NCBI RefSeq assembly: GCF_964340395.1
Contig: NC_135568.1
Span: forward strand, 19,962,710-19,972,709
Direction: 5' to 3'
Source: Glandiceps talaboti
Lineage: Eukaryota; Hemichordata; Enteropneusta; Spengelidae
Length of the DNA stretch: 10,000 bases
The notes below the pieces were generated by a model, which searched no databases, was not told the origin of the DNA, and saw nothing but the letters and a program-made list of their open reading frames with translations. The translations under genes and the position numbers were made by a program. Below, in pieces: positions 7,103-10,000 of this stretch (its first letter is position 1; each line of letters starts with the position of its first letter).

Positions 7103-10000
7103 TAGTAAGGGCACTGTGTTACAGTCTAGTAAGGACACTGTGTTACAGTCTATAGTAAGGACACTGTGTTCCAGTCTATAGTAAGGACACTGTGTTACAG
7201 TCTATAGTAAGGACACTGTGTTACAGTCTATAGTAAGGACATTGTGTTACAGTCTAGTAAGGACATTGTGTTCCAGTCTAGTAAGGACACTGTGTTACAG
7301 TCTATAGTAAGGACACTGTGTTCCAGTCTAGTAAGGGCACTGTGTTACAGTCTATAGTAAGGACACTGTGTTACAGTCTATAGTAAGGACACTGTGTTAC
7401 AGTCTGTAGTAAGGACACTGTGTTACAGTCTAGTAAGGACACTGTGTTCCAGTCTAGTAAGGACACTGTGTTACAGTCTATAGTAAGGACACTGTGTTCC
7501 AGTCTATAGTAAGGACATTGTGTTCCAGTCTATAGTAAGGACACTGTGTTACTGTCTATAGTAAGGACACTGTGTTCCAGTCTAGTAAGGACACTGTGTT
7601 ACAGTCTATAGTAAGGACACTGTGTTACAGTCTATAGTAAGGACACTGTGTTACAGTCTATAGTAAGGACATTGTGTTCCAGTCTATAGTAAGGACACTG
7701 TGTTACAGTCTAGTAAGGACACTGTGTTACAGTCTATAGTAAGGACACTGTGTTACAGTCTATAGTAAGGACACTGTGTTCCAGTCTAGTAAAGACACTG
7801 TGTTACAGTCTATAGTAAGGACACTGTGTTACAGTCTATAGTAAGGACACTGTGTTACAGTCTGTAGTAAGGACACTGTGTTACAGTCTATAGTAAGGAC
7901 ACTGTGTTCCAGTCTGTAGTAAGGACACTGTGTTACAGTCTGTAGTAAGGACACTGTGTTACAGTCTGTAGTAAGGACACTGTGTTCCAGTCTGTAGTAA
8001 GGACACTGTGTTCCAGTCTGTAGTTAGGACACTGTGTTACAGTCTAGTAAGGACACTGTGTTACAGTCTATAGTAAGGACACTGTGTTACAGTCTGTAGT
8101 AAGGACACTGTGTTCCAGTCTGTAGTAAGGACACTGTGTTCCAGTCTATAGTAAGGACACTGTGTTCCAGTCTATAGTTAGGACACTGTGTTACAGTCTA
8201 GTAAGGACACTGTGTTACAGTCTATAGTAAGGACACTGTGTTACAGTCTATAGTAAGGACATTGTGTTACAGTCTATAGTAAGGACACTGTGTTCCAGTC
8301 TATAGTAAGGACACTGTGTTACAGTCTAGTAAGGACACTGTGTTACAGTCTATAGTAAGGACATTGTGTTCCAGTCTATAGTAAAGACACTGTGTTCCAG
8401 TCTATAGTATGGACATTGTGTTCCAGTCTATAGTAAGGACATTGTGTTCCAGTCTGTAGTAAGAACACTGTGTTACAGTCTATAGTAAGGACACTGTGTT
8501 ACAGTCTATAGTAAGGACACTGTGTTACAGTCTAGTAAGGACACTGTGTTACAGTCTAGTAAGGACACTGTGTTCCAGTCTATAGTAAGGACACTGTGTT
8601 CCAGTCTGTAGTAAGAACACTGTGTTCCAGTCTATAGTAAGGACACTGTGTTACAGTCTATAGTAAGGACACTGTGTTACAGTCTAGTAAGGACACTGTG
8701 TTACAGTCTAGTAAGGGCACTGTGTTCCAGTCTATAGTAAGGACACTGTGTTCCAGTCTATAGTAAGGACACTGTGTTACAGTCTGTAGTAAGGACACTG
8801 TGTTCCAGTCTGTAGTAAGGACATTTTGTTCCAGTCTGTAGTAAGAACACTGTGTTCCAGTCTATAGTAAGGACACTGTGTTACAGTCTATAGTAAGGAC
8901 ACTGTGTTACAGTCTATAGTAAGGACACTGTGTTCCAGTCTATAGTAAGGACACTGTGTTACAGTCTGTAGTAAGGACACTGTGTTCCAGTCTGTAGTAA
9001 GGACATTGTGTTACAGTCTATAGTAAGGGCACTGTGTTCCAGTCTATAGTAAGGACACTGTGTTACAGTCTAGTAAGGACACTGTGTTACAGTCTGTAGT
9101 AAGGACACTGTGTTACAGTCTGTAGTAAGGACACCTTGTTCCAGTCTGTAGTAAGAACACTGTGTTACAGTCTCTAGTAAGGGCACTGTGTTACAGTCTA
9201 TAGTAAGGACACTGTGTTACAGTCTGTAGTAAGGACACTGTGTTACAGTCTATAGTAAGGACATTGTGTTCCAGTCTAGTAAGGACACTGTGTTCCAGTC
9301 TAGTAAGGACACTGTGTTCCAGTCTATAGTAAGGACACTGTGTTACAGTCTATAGTAAGGACACTGTGTTACAGTCTATAGTAAGGACACTGTGTTACAG
9401 TCTATAGTAAGGACACTGTGTTCCAGTCTATAGTAAGGACACTGTGTTACAGTCTAGTAAGGACACTGTGTTACAGTCTAGTAAGGACATTGTGTTCCAG
9501 TCTATAGTAAGGACACTGTGTTCCAGTCTATAGTAAGGGCACTGTGTTACAGTCTAGTAAGGACACTGTGTTACAGTCTGTAGTAAGGACACTGTGTTAC
9601 AGTCTATAGTAAGGACACCGTGTTCCAGTCTGTAGTAAGGACACTGTGTTACAGTCTGTAGTAAGGACACTGTGTTACAGTCTATAGTAAGGACACTGTG
9701 TTACAGTCTATAGTAAGGACACTGTGTTACAGTCTATAGTAAGGACACTGTGTTACAGTCTGTAGTAAGGACACTGTGTTACAGTCTATAGTAAGGACAC
9801 TGTGTTACAGTCTAGTAAGGACACTGTGTTACAGTCTAGTAAGGACACTGTGTTACAGTCTATAGTAAGGACACTGTGTTCCAGTCTCTAGTAAGGACAC
9901 TGTGTTACAGTCTATAGTAAGGACACTGTGTTACAGTCTCTAGTAAGGACACTGTGTTCCAGTCTGTAGTAAGGACACTGTGTTACAGTCTCTAGTAAGG

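Larger units (their letters stand above)
3771..10000 (+). repeat. 26/24-bp satellite array, continuing past the window
   Basis: At least 6.2 kb of uninterrupted tandem repeat, roughly 240-250 units in one orientation. The unit reads tagtaaggacactgtg then ttacagtc, preceded by ta, tg, rarely tc, or nothing. The last case gives 24-bp rather than 26-bp units. The commonest variants are ttacag/ttccag and cactg/cattg. Less common ones are aagaac, aagggc, aaagac, ttatag, acacta and tctctag. Stop words occur in every unit on both strands and 26 is not a multiple of 3, so the array is not coding. The typical unit contains the dyad ACTGT-GTT-ACAGT. The right end lies outside the window. Confidence 0.98.

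Noticed and set aside
3771-10000. CRISPR array
   Set aside because: Units are contiguous at 24-26 bp with no unique spacers, and the context is eukaryotic.

Overview
The window looks like non-coding DNA from a eukaryotic, probably invertebrate metazoan, genome. It is AT-rich, has no bacterial-type gene packing, carries one plausible internal exon with consensus splice sites, and is about 85% tandem repeat. I cannot name the species.

Layout. Positions 1-171 hold an 85-bp-spaced direct repeat and short inverted repeats. Positions 172-603 are a 36-bp minisatellite: 11 full units plus two 18-bp half units. Positions 604-706 are a short unique spacer. Positions 707-2505 are a G/T-rich pentamer array with almost no C, built from TGTAG, TGGAG and TGCAG blocks and, in its second half, from mixed 5-mers and 7-mers. 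Positions 2506-3770 are the only long low-repeat stretch. It contains a candidate 132-bp phase-0/0 exon (2596-2727) whose 44 residues resemble the helix A to helix B part of a spectrin-type repeat, a cluster of three ATTTGCAT octamers, a near-perfect 67-bp tandem duplication (3231-3364) and AT-rich sequence with small hairpins. From 3771 to the end of the window runs a 26/24-bp satellite of about 240-250 units that continues past position 10000.

Interpretation. If the exon is real, the pentamer array lies in the intron before it and the satellite in the intron after it, on the + strand. No gene cluster, RNA gene, CRISPR array or complete mobile element can be supported. Long open frames inside the arrays are artefacts of repeat periodicity. 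The most informative content is the internal organisation of the 26/24-bp satellite: a leading block made only of 26-bp units with a 7-unit (182-bp) higher-order pattern, later local duplications (a 154-bp six-unit pattern and 50- and 52-bp dimers), a hairpin in the typical unit, and variants restricted to parts of the array.
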